Source: an uncultured Collinsella sp.
GTDB lineage: Bacteria > Actinomycetota > Coriobacteriia > Coriobacteriales > Coriobacteriaceae
Direction: 5' to 3'
Assembly (NCBI GenBank): GCA_902495985.1
Contig: CABUZF010000011.1
Span: 1 to 15,237 of the forward strand
Length of the DNA: 15,237 nucleotides
The notes beneath the pieces were generated by a model, which saw nothing but the letters and a program-made list of their open reading frames with translations, was not told where the DNA came from and ran no database searches. Shown here piece by piece: positions 1-5,346 of this stretch. How positions within the stretch are numbered: the first letter of the stretch is position 1; each line of letters starts with the position of its first letter. The position numbers were made by a program, and so were the translations under genes.

Positions 1-85
1 CGCGCGCGACCGTCAAGCCGCCCAGGCCCGAGTCGAACACGCCGATCGGACGCGTGGCCCCGGCCAGACTATCGATATCGGACAT
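1..85 (-). CDS. murI: Glutamate racemase, N-terminal fragment (runs off left edge)
   Basis: Only the first 28 codons are inside the window. The reverse-strand translation starts MSDIDSLAGATRPIG and continues VFDSGLGGLTVAR. The stretch PIGVFDSGLGGLTV is the hallmark N-terminus of bacterial glutamate racemase, and the Asp-Ser pair lies next to the catalytic site in that family. The enzyme converts L-glutamate to D-glutamate, which MurD adds to UDP-MurNAc-L-Ala in the cytoplasm. The ATG is preceded by GGTGAGG two bases upstream, a usable though close ribosome site. It lies 51 bases downstream of the HAD phosphatase gene on the same strand and in the same run as murE, fitting a peptidoglycan precursor operon. 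The family assignment is strong despite the short piece; nothing can be said about the missing C-terminus. Confidence 0.88.
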   Translation of the reverse strand, partial: MSDIDSLAGATRPIGVFDSGLGGLTVAR

Positions 86-136
86 TACCTCACCAGATTC
101 TCTCTCGAAAAATGCGACCACGCGTGATGTGTCGCG

Positions 137-1048
137 CTACGAACGGGCCGCGACCAGCAGCTCGGCCGTTGCCACCCAACCGTCGACAATCTTGCCGCGC
201 GTTACATAGGCATTGTCGCAGGTGTCCAAGAACTCCGGGGCGCCGGCGCTCGTCAGACCGTTCTCGACCAGGCAGAACATGCCAACATGGTCGGCCATGT
301 AGAAGTCGGACTCGGAGTCGCCGAGCGCGAGCGTCTCCTCGCGCTCGATCCCCAGGTGCTCGCAGAAGCGCGCAATGGCAACGCCCTTGTTGAGACCCGC
401 CGGATTGATGTTGAAGGCGCGGCCGTCCTCGACGCGATTAAGCTCGAGCGTCGTCGGCTTGGACAGGTGAGTCAGATGGCCGTTGCAAGCCCAGACCAGA
501 CCGCAGCCGGCCTCGTCCAGGATAGCCTGGACCTCATCGTCGGGCACATCGCCGCGCATGCCGACGGTGACCTCACGGTACTTGTAGCCGGTCGACATGT
601 CGTTGTGGTACTCGATTTTACGCGGCCAGCGGGCAAGGATCTTCTCACACACGCCGGTCTGCTCAATCACCTGGTGCGGCGTGAGACCGCAGGCGGGGTC
701 GTAGGGCATGTCGCCCGTCAGGTACTCCCAATCGTTGGCCTTGAGGTCGTACATGACCAGGCCGCCCATCTCGCCGATGTAGGAGTTGAGGCCGAGCACG
801 CGGGCGTCCTCATGGATCATGGTGCGATTGCGACCCGAGGTGGGGACCACCTGGATGCCGGCACGAGCGAGCGCGACAACCGCCTCGACGAGCTTGGTCG
901 AGGGATTGCCGTCGTTATCGCGCAGCACGCACGAGCCGGGGGCGAGCATCGTGGCGTCCAGATCGGTAAAGATATACTTGACCTTGGCAAGACGCTCGCG
1001 CATCTCGCCCGAAAGCTCGGCAACGGTCGGCAGGATGTTGTGGGACAT
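137..1048 (-). CDS. HAD-superfamily (Cof/IIB-type) sugar-phosphatase-like hydrolase
   Basis: A 303-residue cytoplasmic protein with all four HAD motifs. Motif I is FTDLDAT (Asp29 nucleophile and Asp31), motif II is VPTSGRN (Ser71), motif III is the Lys of LNKGVA (about residue 219), and motif IV is ALGDSESD (around residues 243-250). The cap between motifs II and III fits class IIB (Cof or mannosyl-phosphoglycerate phosphatase-like), which usually removes phosphate from sugar phosphates or similar metabolites. The substrate cannot be read from sequence. The usual DGT of motif I is DAT here, a mild variation. I chose the ATG at 1048 rather than an in-frame ATG 28 codons upstream, because CGGAGTG lies just before it and the longer form would overlap the end of murE. 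It sits 31 bases after murE and 51 bases before murI, so it is probably co-transcribed with cell-wall genes; a cell-wall role is only guilt by association. Confidence 0.85.
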   Translation of the reverse strand: MSHNILPTVAELSGEMRERLAKVKYIFTDLDATMLAPGSCVLRDNDGNPSTKLVEAVVALARAGIQVVPTSGRNRTMIHEDARVLGLNSYIGEMGGLVMYDLKANDWEYLTGDMPYDPACGLTPHQVIEQTGVCEKILARWPRKIEYHNDMSTGYKYREVTVGMRGDVPDDEVQAILDEAGCGLVWACNGHLTHLSKPTTLELNRVEDGRAFNINPAGLNKGVAIARFCEHLGIEREETLALGDSESDFYMADHVGMFCLVENGLTSAGAPEFLDTCDNAYVTRGKIVDGWVATAELLVAARS

Positions 1049-1079
1049 GGTCACTCCGTTTACATAGAAGGGGCTTGGT

Positions 1080-2597
1080 CTAGGCGTCGTACGCCGCAAG
1101 CGTGCGCTTGAGAATCGAACCGTCGCGCTCACAAGGCTCGGGTCCGTTCTTGCGCAGCATACGCTCTTCCTCGCCCTTACCGGTCACGATGACCACGGCA
1201 GGACGGACGGTTTCGCGCACGGCAGTCTCGATAGCGGCAACGCGATCCGTCACGATTTGCCAGTTATCATTTCCCTGCGCTTGAACGTTGCGCGCGATCT
1301 CGGCGCAGATGTCCTCGACATCCTCGGGGCCGGGGTCATCCTCGGTAATCACGATTCGGTCGGCATACTTGCCAGCGGCGATGCCCATCGTGGTGCGTCG
1401 ATCGACACCCTTACCGCCCGTAGCGCCAAATACAACCGCCAGCTCGCGCTCGGGATAGTTCTCGCGCAAGTCACGCAGGAGCGTCTCGAGGCTCATGCCG
1501 TTATGTGCAAAATCGACGATGCCCAGGATTTTGCCCGATACGGACGGATAGAGCTCCATACGGCCGGGAACGAAGACGCCCTCAAAGCCATGGACGATGC
1601 CCTCTTCGGAAATACCCAGGGCCTCGGCGCAGGCAATAGCGGCAAGCGCGTTGGACACATTGAACTTAACCGGCGTGGGAATCACAATGTCGCGCGTAAA
1701 GCGGGGCGTGCGCACCGTTGCCACCACGCCGCAGTCGCCATTGCGAATCGCCAGCGCAAGCACGTCGGCACGCTCGTCGGTCAGGGAGAACGTCACCGTA
1801 CGTTCGCAACGAGATGCCGACTCGAGCACGCGATCGACCTTATCCATATCGAGATTGACCACGGCAAAACGGCTCTGCGAGAAGATTTTGAGCTTGCTGG
1901 CAAAGTAATCCTCGAGCGTCGGATGCTCAATCGGCGAAATGTGATCCTCGCCGATATTGGTAAAGGCGCCGACTTCAAAGTCAATCTTGCCCGTGCGCTC
2001 GTATTTGAGGCCCTGACTCGATGCCTCCATAACCAGCCACGGGGCACCCGCCTCCGCAGCATGTGCGATGCGAGACTGCAGCAGGAAGGATTCGGGGGTC
2101 GTCAGCTTGGAAGGGCCCGTCTCGATGCCGTCGTCGAACTCAATGCCCGTATTAAGAGCGGGTCGATGACAGCCCGTAAGCTTGGCCTCGTTGGCGAGGA
2201 TGCCGCGCAGATAAAAGCTGCAGGTCGACTTGCCCTTGGTGCCTGTAAAGGCGCAGACCTTCACCTTACCCGACGGGTGCCCATAAAAGGCATCTGCCAC
2301 CACGGCGAGCGTGCGACGAATATCGCTCACAATCACCGCGGGAAGATCAACATCGTAATCGACCTCGGAAACGTAGGCCACGGCGCCATCGGCGATTGCC
2401 GAAAGCAGGTACTCGCGCTTAAACGCACGGCCCTTGCAGACAAACAACGTGCCCGGACGCACCTGGCGCGAGTCATCAGTCGCAAACTCAATGCGCTGGT
2501 CGCACGAAGCGCTCGGTCTGGAAACAACAAGGTCATCTTCCTCGAGCAACTCTATATAGCGCATCAGAGTTAGCTTCTCTTGTGTCGGACTCGACAT
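1080..2597 (-). CDS. murE: UDP-N-acetylmuramoyl-tripeptide synthetase (MurE family, non-DAP-like)
   Basis: A 505-residue Mur ligase that uses ATP to add the third, usually dibasic, amino acid to UDP-MurNAc-L-Ala-D-Glu in the cytoplasm. The N-terminal domain has the MurE signature DSRQVRPGTLFV (residues 42-53). The central domain has the ATP loop GTKGKST (119-125), LTTPES (165-170), EASSQGL (191-197) and GEDHISPIEHPT (216-227). The C-terminal domain has DFAHNGMSLE (362-371), GATGGKGVDRRTT (391-403) and GKGEEE near the end. The meso-DAP selectivity motif DNPR is replaced by DDPG (420-423), and SSQ plus IEHPT resemble streptococcal lysine-adding MurE, so lysine or ornithine is a likelier substrate than DAP (inference). 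The chosen ATG has AGAGAGG eight bases upstream. A longer in-frame ORF reaching 2765 adds 56 unlike residues and is rejected. First gene of the murE-HAD-murI run. Confidence 0.92.
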   Translation of the reverse strand: MSSPTQEKLTLMRYIELLEEDDLVVSRPSASCDQRIEFATDDSRQVRPGTLFVCKGRAFKREYLLSAIADGAVAYVSEVDYDVDLPAVIVSDIRRTLAVVADAFYGHPSGKVKVCAFTGTKGKSTCSFYLRGILANEAKLTGCHRPALNTGIEFDDGIETGPSKLTTPESFLLQSRIAHAAEAGAPWLVMEASSQGLKYERTGKIDFEVGAFTNIGEDHISPIEHPTLEDYFASKLKIFSQSRFAVVNLDMDKVDRVLESASRCERTVTFSLTDERADVLALAIRNGDCGVVATVRTPRFTRDIVIPTPVKFNVSNALAAIACAEALGISEEGIVHGFEGVFVPGRMELYPSVSGKILGIVDFAHNGMSLETLLRDLRENYPERELAVVFGATGGKGVDRRTTMGIAAGKYADRIVITEDDPGPEDVEDICAEIARNVQAQGNDNWQIVTDRVAAIETAVRETVRPAVVIVTGKGEEERMLRKNGPEPCERDGSILKRTLAAYDA

Positions 2598-2730
2598 ACA
2601 AAGACCTCTCTCGCTAAATTCAGCCTTAAAGGGCAGAAGACGTCCCGCGGCAGAAACGATGAAACATTCTGTATTATCAACCATCCTAATATGCCACCTG
2701 ACCTTGCACGCATCACAGCCTTCTAAAAAA

Positions 2731-2758
2731 TTGCATGGACTGTGCCGTGGTCTAATAA
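2731..2758 (+). promoter_or_regulatory. Candidate sigma-70-type promoter upstream of asnB leader
   Basis: TTGCAT (2731-2736) and TAATAA (2753-2758) are separated by 16 bases. Transcription would start near 2765, exactly at the first stem of the structured element ending at the 2827-2872 terminator. Both hexamers are imperfect, so this is a moderate-to-weak call. Confidence 0.35.
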
Positions 2759-2763
2759 ATGGC

Positions 2764-2872
2764 AACAGTGTTCACCCCGTGTAAAAACAAGGAAATCTGG
2801 GTGCTGTTCTTTAACATAGCGTTCGCAACCACGGCCCGCCGCTTCGTCTGAAGATCGGGACGTGGTTTTTTC
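2764..2872 (+). ncRNA. Candidate structured leader or small RNA with intrinsic terminator
   Basis: About 105 nt with two structured parts. The first stem pairs AACAG plus CACCC (2764-2768, 2773-2777) with GGGTG plus CTGTT (2799-2808), leaving a four-base bulge and a 21-base A-rich loop. The second is the intrinsic terminator at 2827-2872. A promoter candidate lies just upstream. It could be a free small RNA or an attenuator leader of asnB, which starts 125 bases after the terminator. No T-box antiterminator consensus (TGGnACCGCG) is present, and I do not recognise a known riboswitch class. Confidence 0.35.
2827..2872 (+). terminator. Intrinsic terminator upstream of asnB
   Basis: AACCACG (2827-2833) pairs with CGTGGTT (2861-2867). 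Inside it CCCG pairs with CGGG, and CTTC (2842-2845) pairs with GAAG (2850-2853). The hairpin runs straight into a T tract ending at 2871. The geometry is that of a strong rho-independent terminator reading rightwards, yet no protein gene ends upstream on this strand (murE points the other way). It must therefore end a leader or small RNA. Confidence 0.65.
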
Positions 2873-2996
2873 GGTTCGCTCGGCGCTTATGCCCTATCAC
2901 GAAACGAAAGATTGGCATGATAGTAAAGATTATTTGACATCAGCTGCCGTAATCCTTGCGGCAGTACACCTGAGCCGTCAGCAGAAAGGATCTTGC

Positions 2997-4865
2997 ATGT
3001 GCGGTTTTGTCGGTTTTACCGGTACAGATGAACAGAGTGAGCTGGTTCTCACGGCCATGATGAATCGCATCATCCACCGTGGTCCCGATATGGGCGGCCA
3101 GCATATCGTCGACAACGTTGCCCTTGGCTTCCGTCGTCTTTCGATTCTCGATCTTTCCGAAGCTGGAGCCCAGCCCATGTCGAGCGACGACGGCAAGGTC
3201 ACGATTGTCTTCAACGGAGAGATCTACAACTTCCAGGAGCTTCGCGCCGAGCTGGAGGCGGCCGGCTACGCCTTCCACTGCAACGCTGATACCGAAGTCC
3301 TGGTACACGGTTACGAGGAGTGGGGCGAGGACCTGGTCAACCGTCTGCGCGGCATGTACGCGTTCGTGATTCACGACCAGAACAAAAACAAACTCTTTGG
3401 TGCTCGTGACATCTTTGGTATCAAGCCGTTCTATTACTACCAGGCATCCGATGGCTCGCTGCTGTTTGGCTCCGAGATCAAGAGCTTCCTGGACCATCCC
3501 AAGTTTGAGAAGGCTGTCAACCACGACGCGCTGCGCCCCTACCTGACGCTGCAATTCCCCGCCACGGAGGAGACCTTCTTTAAGGGCGTGTTCAAGCTTG
3601 CCCCGGCGCATTGCTTTACGTATGACCTGACGACCAACACCATGGACATCAAGCGTTACTGGAGCTGTGACTTCACCGACGACAACTCCAAGACCTTCGA
3701 GGAGTACGTGGACGAGTGCGACAAGGTCGTGCACGAAAGCGTCGCTGCGCACCGAATCGCCGATGTTAAGGTGGGCTCGTTCCTTTCTGGCGGTGTGGAC
3801 TCCAGCTACATTGCCGCCTGTCTCATGCCCGACACCACGTATTCTGTCGGCTTCGATTACAAGAACTTCAACGAGACCAACTACGCCGCCGAGCTTTCCG
3901 ACAAGCTGGGCATCAAGAACGTGCGCAAGATGATTACCGCCGACGAGTTCTTTGATGCACTGCCCGATATCCAGTACCACATGGACGAGCCGCAATCGAA
4001 CCTGTCCAGCGTGCCGCTGTACTATCTGGCGCAGATGGCTTCCAAGGAGGTCACCGTCGTCCTTTCGGGCGAGGGTGCCGACGAGCTGTTTGCCGGCTAT
4101 GAGTGGTACGAAGACACCCCCGAGATGCGCACTTTTAAGAAGCGCGTGCCGCTCGGCGTACGTCGCGCCCTGGGCTTACTCGTTCAGCATCTCCCCTACT
4201 TTAAGGGCCACAACTTCCTGACGAAATGCGCCGAGGTTCCCGAGCGCTGGTATGTGGGTCAGGCAAAGGTGTTCGATCCCTCCGAGGTCGACGAGGTGCT
4301 CAAGCCCGCTTATGACACCGGCAAGAACGCCGCCGAGATGTGCGCCGAGTACTACAAACAGGTTCCCGACTGCTGCGAGCTTTCCAAGAAACAGTATCTG
4401 GATATGAACATGTGGCTGCCGGGTGACATTCTGCTCAAGGCCGACAAGATGTGCATGGCGCATTCTCTGGAGCTCCGCGTTCCGTTCCTGGACAAGAAGG
4501 TCATGGAGTTTGCCGAGCACATTCCCGCCAACTACCGTGTTAACGAAGAAGGCTGCAAGCTCGTTCTGCGTCACGCTGCCAACCGCACGCTGCCCGACGA
4601 GTGGGCAACGCGCAAGAAGGTGGGCTTCCCCGTACCGGTCAAGTTCTGGCTGCGCGAGCAAAAGTACTACGACTACGTAAAGGAATACTTCACCGCACCG
4701 TGGGCTGCTGATTTCTTTGACACCGATGCGCTCATGAAACTGCTCGACGATCACTTTAAGGGCCGCGCGCTCAACCAGCGCAAGATCTATACCACGCTGA
4801 CGTTCCTCATTTGGTACAAGCGCTTCTTTATCGACGAGGACAAGGGCGCTAAAGTCGCCGCTTAG
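2997..4865 (+). CDS. asnB: Asparagine synthetase (glutamine-hydrolysing), AsnB type
   Basis: A 622-residue cytoplasmic enzyme making asparagine from aspartate, glutamine and ATP. It begins MCGFVGFTG: Cys2, exposed after Met removal, is the glutaminase nucleophile, and this fixes the start codon; AAAGGA precedes it. A longer in-frame ORF from 2862 would bury the cysteine and is rejected. Residues 1 to about 210 form the class II glutamine amidotransferase domain, with IIHRGPD, FNGEIYN and NADTE. The C-terminal synthetase domain has the pyrophosphatase loop SGGVDSS (264-270), LSGEGADELFAGY and ELRVPFLD. The length is typical of the longer bacterial AsnB class. It is transcribed alone, away from the divergent murE operon, and followed at close range by a tRNA-Val gene. 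The upstream terminator and palindrome suggest it may be regulated by attenuation or a repressor. Family members can also act on non-free-asparagine substrates, but nothing here suggests that. Confidence 0.95.
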   Translation: MCGFVGFTGTDEQSELVLTAMMNRIIHRGPDMGGQHIVDNVALGFRRLSILDLSEAGAQPMSSDDGKVTIVFNGEIYNFQELRAELEAAGYAFHCNADTEVLVHGYEEWGEDLVNRLRGMYAFVIHDQNKNKLFGARDIFGIKPFYYYQASDGSLLFGSEIKSFLDHPKFEKAVNHDALRPYLTLQFPATEETFFKGVFKLAPAHCFTYDLTTNTMDIKRYWSCDFTDDNSKTFEEYVDECDKVVHESVAAHRIADVKVGSFLSGGVDSSYIAACLMPDTTYSVGFDYKNFNETNYAAELSDKLGIKNVRKMITADEFFDALPDIQYHMDEPQSNLSSVPLYYLAQMASKEVTVVLSGEGADELFAGYEWYEDTPEMRTFKKRVPLGVRRALGLLVQHLPYFKGHNFLTKCAEVPERWYVGQAKVFDPSEVDEVLKPAYDTGKNAAEMCAEYYKQVPDCCELSKKQYLDMNMWLPGDILLKADKMCMAHSLELRVPFLDKKVMEFAEHIPANYRVNEEGCKLVLRHAANRTLPDEWATRKKVGFPVPVKFWLREQKYYDYVKEYFTAPWAADFFDTDALMKLLDDHFKGRALNQRKIYTTLTFLIWYKRFFIDEDKGAKVAA

Positions 4866-4884
4866 TTTTCGTTATGAATTAGCG

Positions 4885-4912
4885 GTGAACCACGCAGGGT
4901 TTCCGCTATACT
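4885..4912 (+). promoter_or_regulatory. Promoter of tRNA-Val
   Basis: TATACT (4907-4912) is a good -10 hexamer, eleven bases before the mature tRNA start. GTGAAC (4885-4890) sits 16 bases upstream as a weak -35. A hairpin, AGCGG with CCGCT (4881-4885 and 4903-4907) plus AACC/GGTT inside, overlaps this promoter and may also serve the 3' end of the asnB mRNA, but it lacks a T tract. Confidence 0.5.
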
Positions 4913-4922
4913 CAATCCCTGC

Positions 4923-4998
4923 GGGCGATTGGCGCAACGGTTAGCGCAGGTGCTTTACACGCACAAGGCTGGGGGTTCGAATCCCTCATCGCCCACCA
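4923..4998 (+). tRNA. tRNA-Val (anticodon UAC)
   Basis: A complete 76-nt cloverleaf with encoded CCA. The acceptor stem is GGGCGAT paired with ATCGCCC, followed by A and CCA. The D stem is GCGC/GCGC with loop AACGGTTA. The anticodon arm GGTGC-TTTACAC-GCACA places TAC at positions 34-36, reading GUA valine codons; the first pair of this stem is a G-A mismatch. The variable loop is AGGCT and the T arm is GGGGG-TTCGAAT-CCCTC. A terminator follows ten bases later. The last 18 bases are part of a 26-bp sequence repeated downstream. Confidence 0.95.
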
Positions 4999-5006
4999 TT
5001 GAATTG
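4981..5006 (+). repeat. Direct repeat copy 1: tRNA-Val 3' end plus flank
   Basis: Covers half of the T loop, the 3' T stem, the acceptor strand, CCA and eight flanking bases (TTGAATTG). An identical 26-base copy is at 5168-5193, 187 bases downstream. tRNA 3' ends are classic integration targets, and this arrangement looks like an attL/attR pair. Confidence 0.9.
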
Positions 5007-5007
5007 G

Positions 5008-5036
5008 AAACGGTCCTCGAAAGGGGACCGTTTTTG
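5008..5036 (+). terminator. Intrinsic terminator after tRNA-Val
   Basis: AAACGGTCC (5008-5016) pairs perfectly with GGACCGTTT (5025-5033) around an eight-base loop and runs into TTTTT. It ends the tRNA transcript. Confidence 0.85.
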
Positions 5037-5167
5037 TTTGGGCCCGGCGCATGGGATTCGAACCCGCAAGGGTGCGGAGCTGAGGAAACGCGCAAGCGTT
5101 TTCCAGCGCAGCACGCGAGGAGCGGAGCGACGAAGCGGGGCGCGGGCGGCGCCAGCCGCACGCGGAC
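5037..5167. repeat. GC-rich hairpin element between the two tRNA-end copies
   Basis: About 130 bases of high-GC sequence with several internal inverted repeats. GGGATTCGAACCC (5052-5064) is an exact inverted copy of the tRNA T arm (4973-4985). GGAAACGC and GCGTTTTCC (5083-5103) form a hairpin with loop GCAA. GTGCGG (5071-5076) can pair with CCGCAC (5155-5160). Open frames run through it on both strands, but they have low-complexity Arg/Ala/Ser composition, no ribosome sites and read across tRNA sequence, so they are treated as spurious. The likeliest meaning is a dispersed repeat or a non-coding insertion at the tRNA 3' end. Confidence 0.6.
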
Positions 5168-5193
5168 ATCCCTCATCGCCCACCATTGAATTG
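5168..5193 (+). repeat. Direct repeat copy 2: orphan tRNA-Val 3' end
   Basis: Exact copy of 4981-5006, including ATCGCCCACCA and the TTGAATTG flank, but with no 5' half of a tRNA before it, so it is not a functional tRNA gene. A second terminator (5196-5226) follows directly, in the same relation as the first terminator has to copy 1. Confidence 0.9.
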
Positions 5194-5195
5194 TT

Positions 5196-5226
5196 AGGCC
5201 TCCAGTGATGGAGGCCTTTCTTTTTT
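5196..5226 (+). terminator. Intrinsic terminator after repeat copy 2
   Basis: AGGCCTCCA (5196-5204) pairs with TGGAGGCCT (5209-5217) around GTGA, followed by TTCTTTTTT. It may be the original tRNA-Val terminator pushed away by the insertion. On the minus strand the downstream side is AACAATTC, so it is not a convincing terminator for argD. Confidence 0.85.
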
Positions 5227-5257
5227 GCACACGCCCTATCCCAGCCATGGTAAATCG

Positions 5258-5335
5258 ATAGCAAAACGGGCTCCAGTTCGCCCAATCGTGCGCCAAACGG
5301 CACGTGACAGCCTGAAACCCGCTCCAAATTGCTAT
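5258..5335 (-). other. Inverted-repeat region 3' of argD
   Basis: ATAGCAA (5258-5264) and TTGCTAT (5329-5335) are perfect inverted repeats. CGGG (5267-5270) and CCCG (5318-5321) pair inside them, and CGTGC/GCACG (5287-5304) sits in the centre. On the argD strand the CCCG arm is followed by TTTTGC. It may be a weak terminator or a 3' UTR structure for the arg operon; no protein gene is seen in 5227-5346. Confidence 0.3.
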
Positions 5336-5346
5336 GTCTGATGGCG

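Larger units (their letters stand above)
2598..2996. other. Divergent intergenic region between murE and asnB
   Basis: Almost 400 bases with no credible protein gene. Going rightwards it holds the murE ribosome site and presumed minus-strand promoter (a TGATAAT -10-like box whose reverse complement is at 2673-2679, without a clear -35), then a plus-strand promoter candidate (2731-2758), a structured leader or small RNA ending in a terminator hairpin (2764-2872), and a perfect 6-bp inverted repeat (2944-2964) just upstream of the asnB ribosome site. Confidence 0.6.

Noticed and set aside
287..1111. Long open frame on the plus strand opposite the HAD gene
   Set aside because: Antisense shadow of a GC-rich coding sequence; no ribosome site and no family resemblance, while the opposite strand has full HAD motifs.
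1257..2573. 438-codon plus-strand frame opposite murE
   Set aside because: Antisense shadow produced by codon bias; all MurE motifs are on the minus strand.
2598..2765. N-terminal extension of murE by 56 residues
   Set aside because: Cys-rich sequence unlike MurE and no ribosome site; the internal ATG at 2597 has AGAGAGG.
2764..2872. T-box riboswitch for asnB
   Set aside because: The antiterminator consensus TGGnACCGCG and a long stem I are absent.
2934..2939. TTGACA as the asnB -35 box
   Set aside because: No -10-like hexamer at 15-19 bases downstream; the expected position holds the GC-rich palindrome.
2940..3995. 351-codon minus-strand frame opposite asnB
   Set aside because: Shadow of asnB, which has catalytic Cys2 and the SGGVDSS loop on the plus strand.
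5041..5160. A minus-strand tRNA suggested by the inverted T arm
   Set aside because: CTGGCGC and GCGCCGG could pair as an acceptor, but the T stem has a mismatch, the length is over 100 bases and no anticodon arm is visible.
5168..5193. Second tRNA gene
   Set aside because: Only the 3' end is present; no D arm, anticodon arm or acceptor 5' strand precedes it.
4912..5327. Several overlapping 69-113 codon frames around the tRNA and repeat
   Set aside because: They translate tRNA and hairpin sequence, overlap on both strands, and have no ribosome sites; such frames are a common misannotation.
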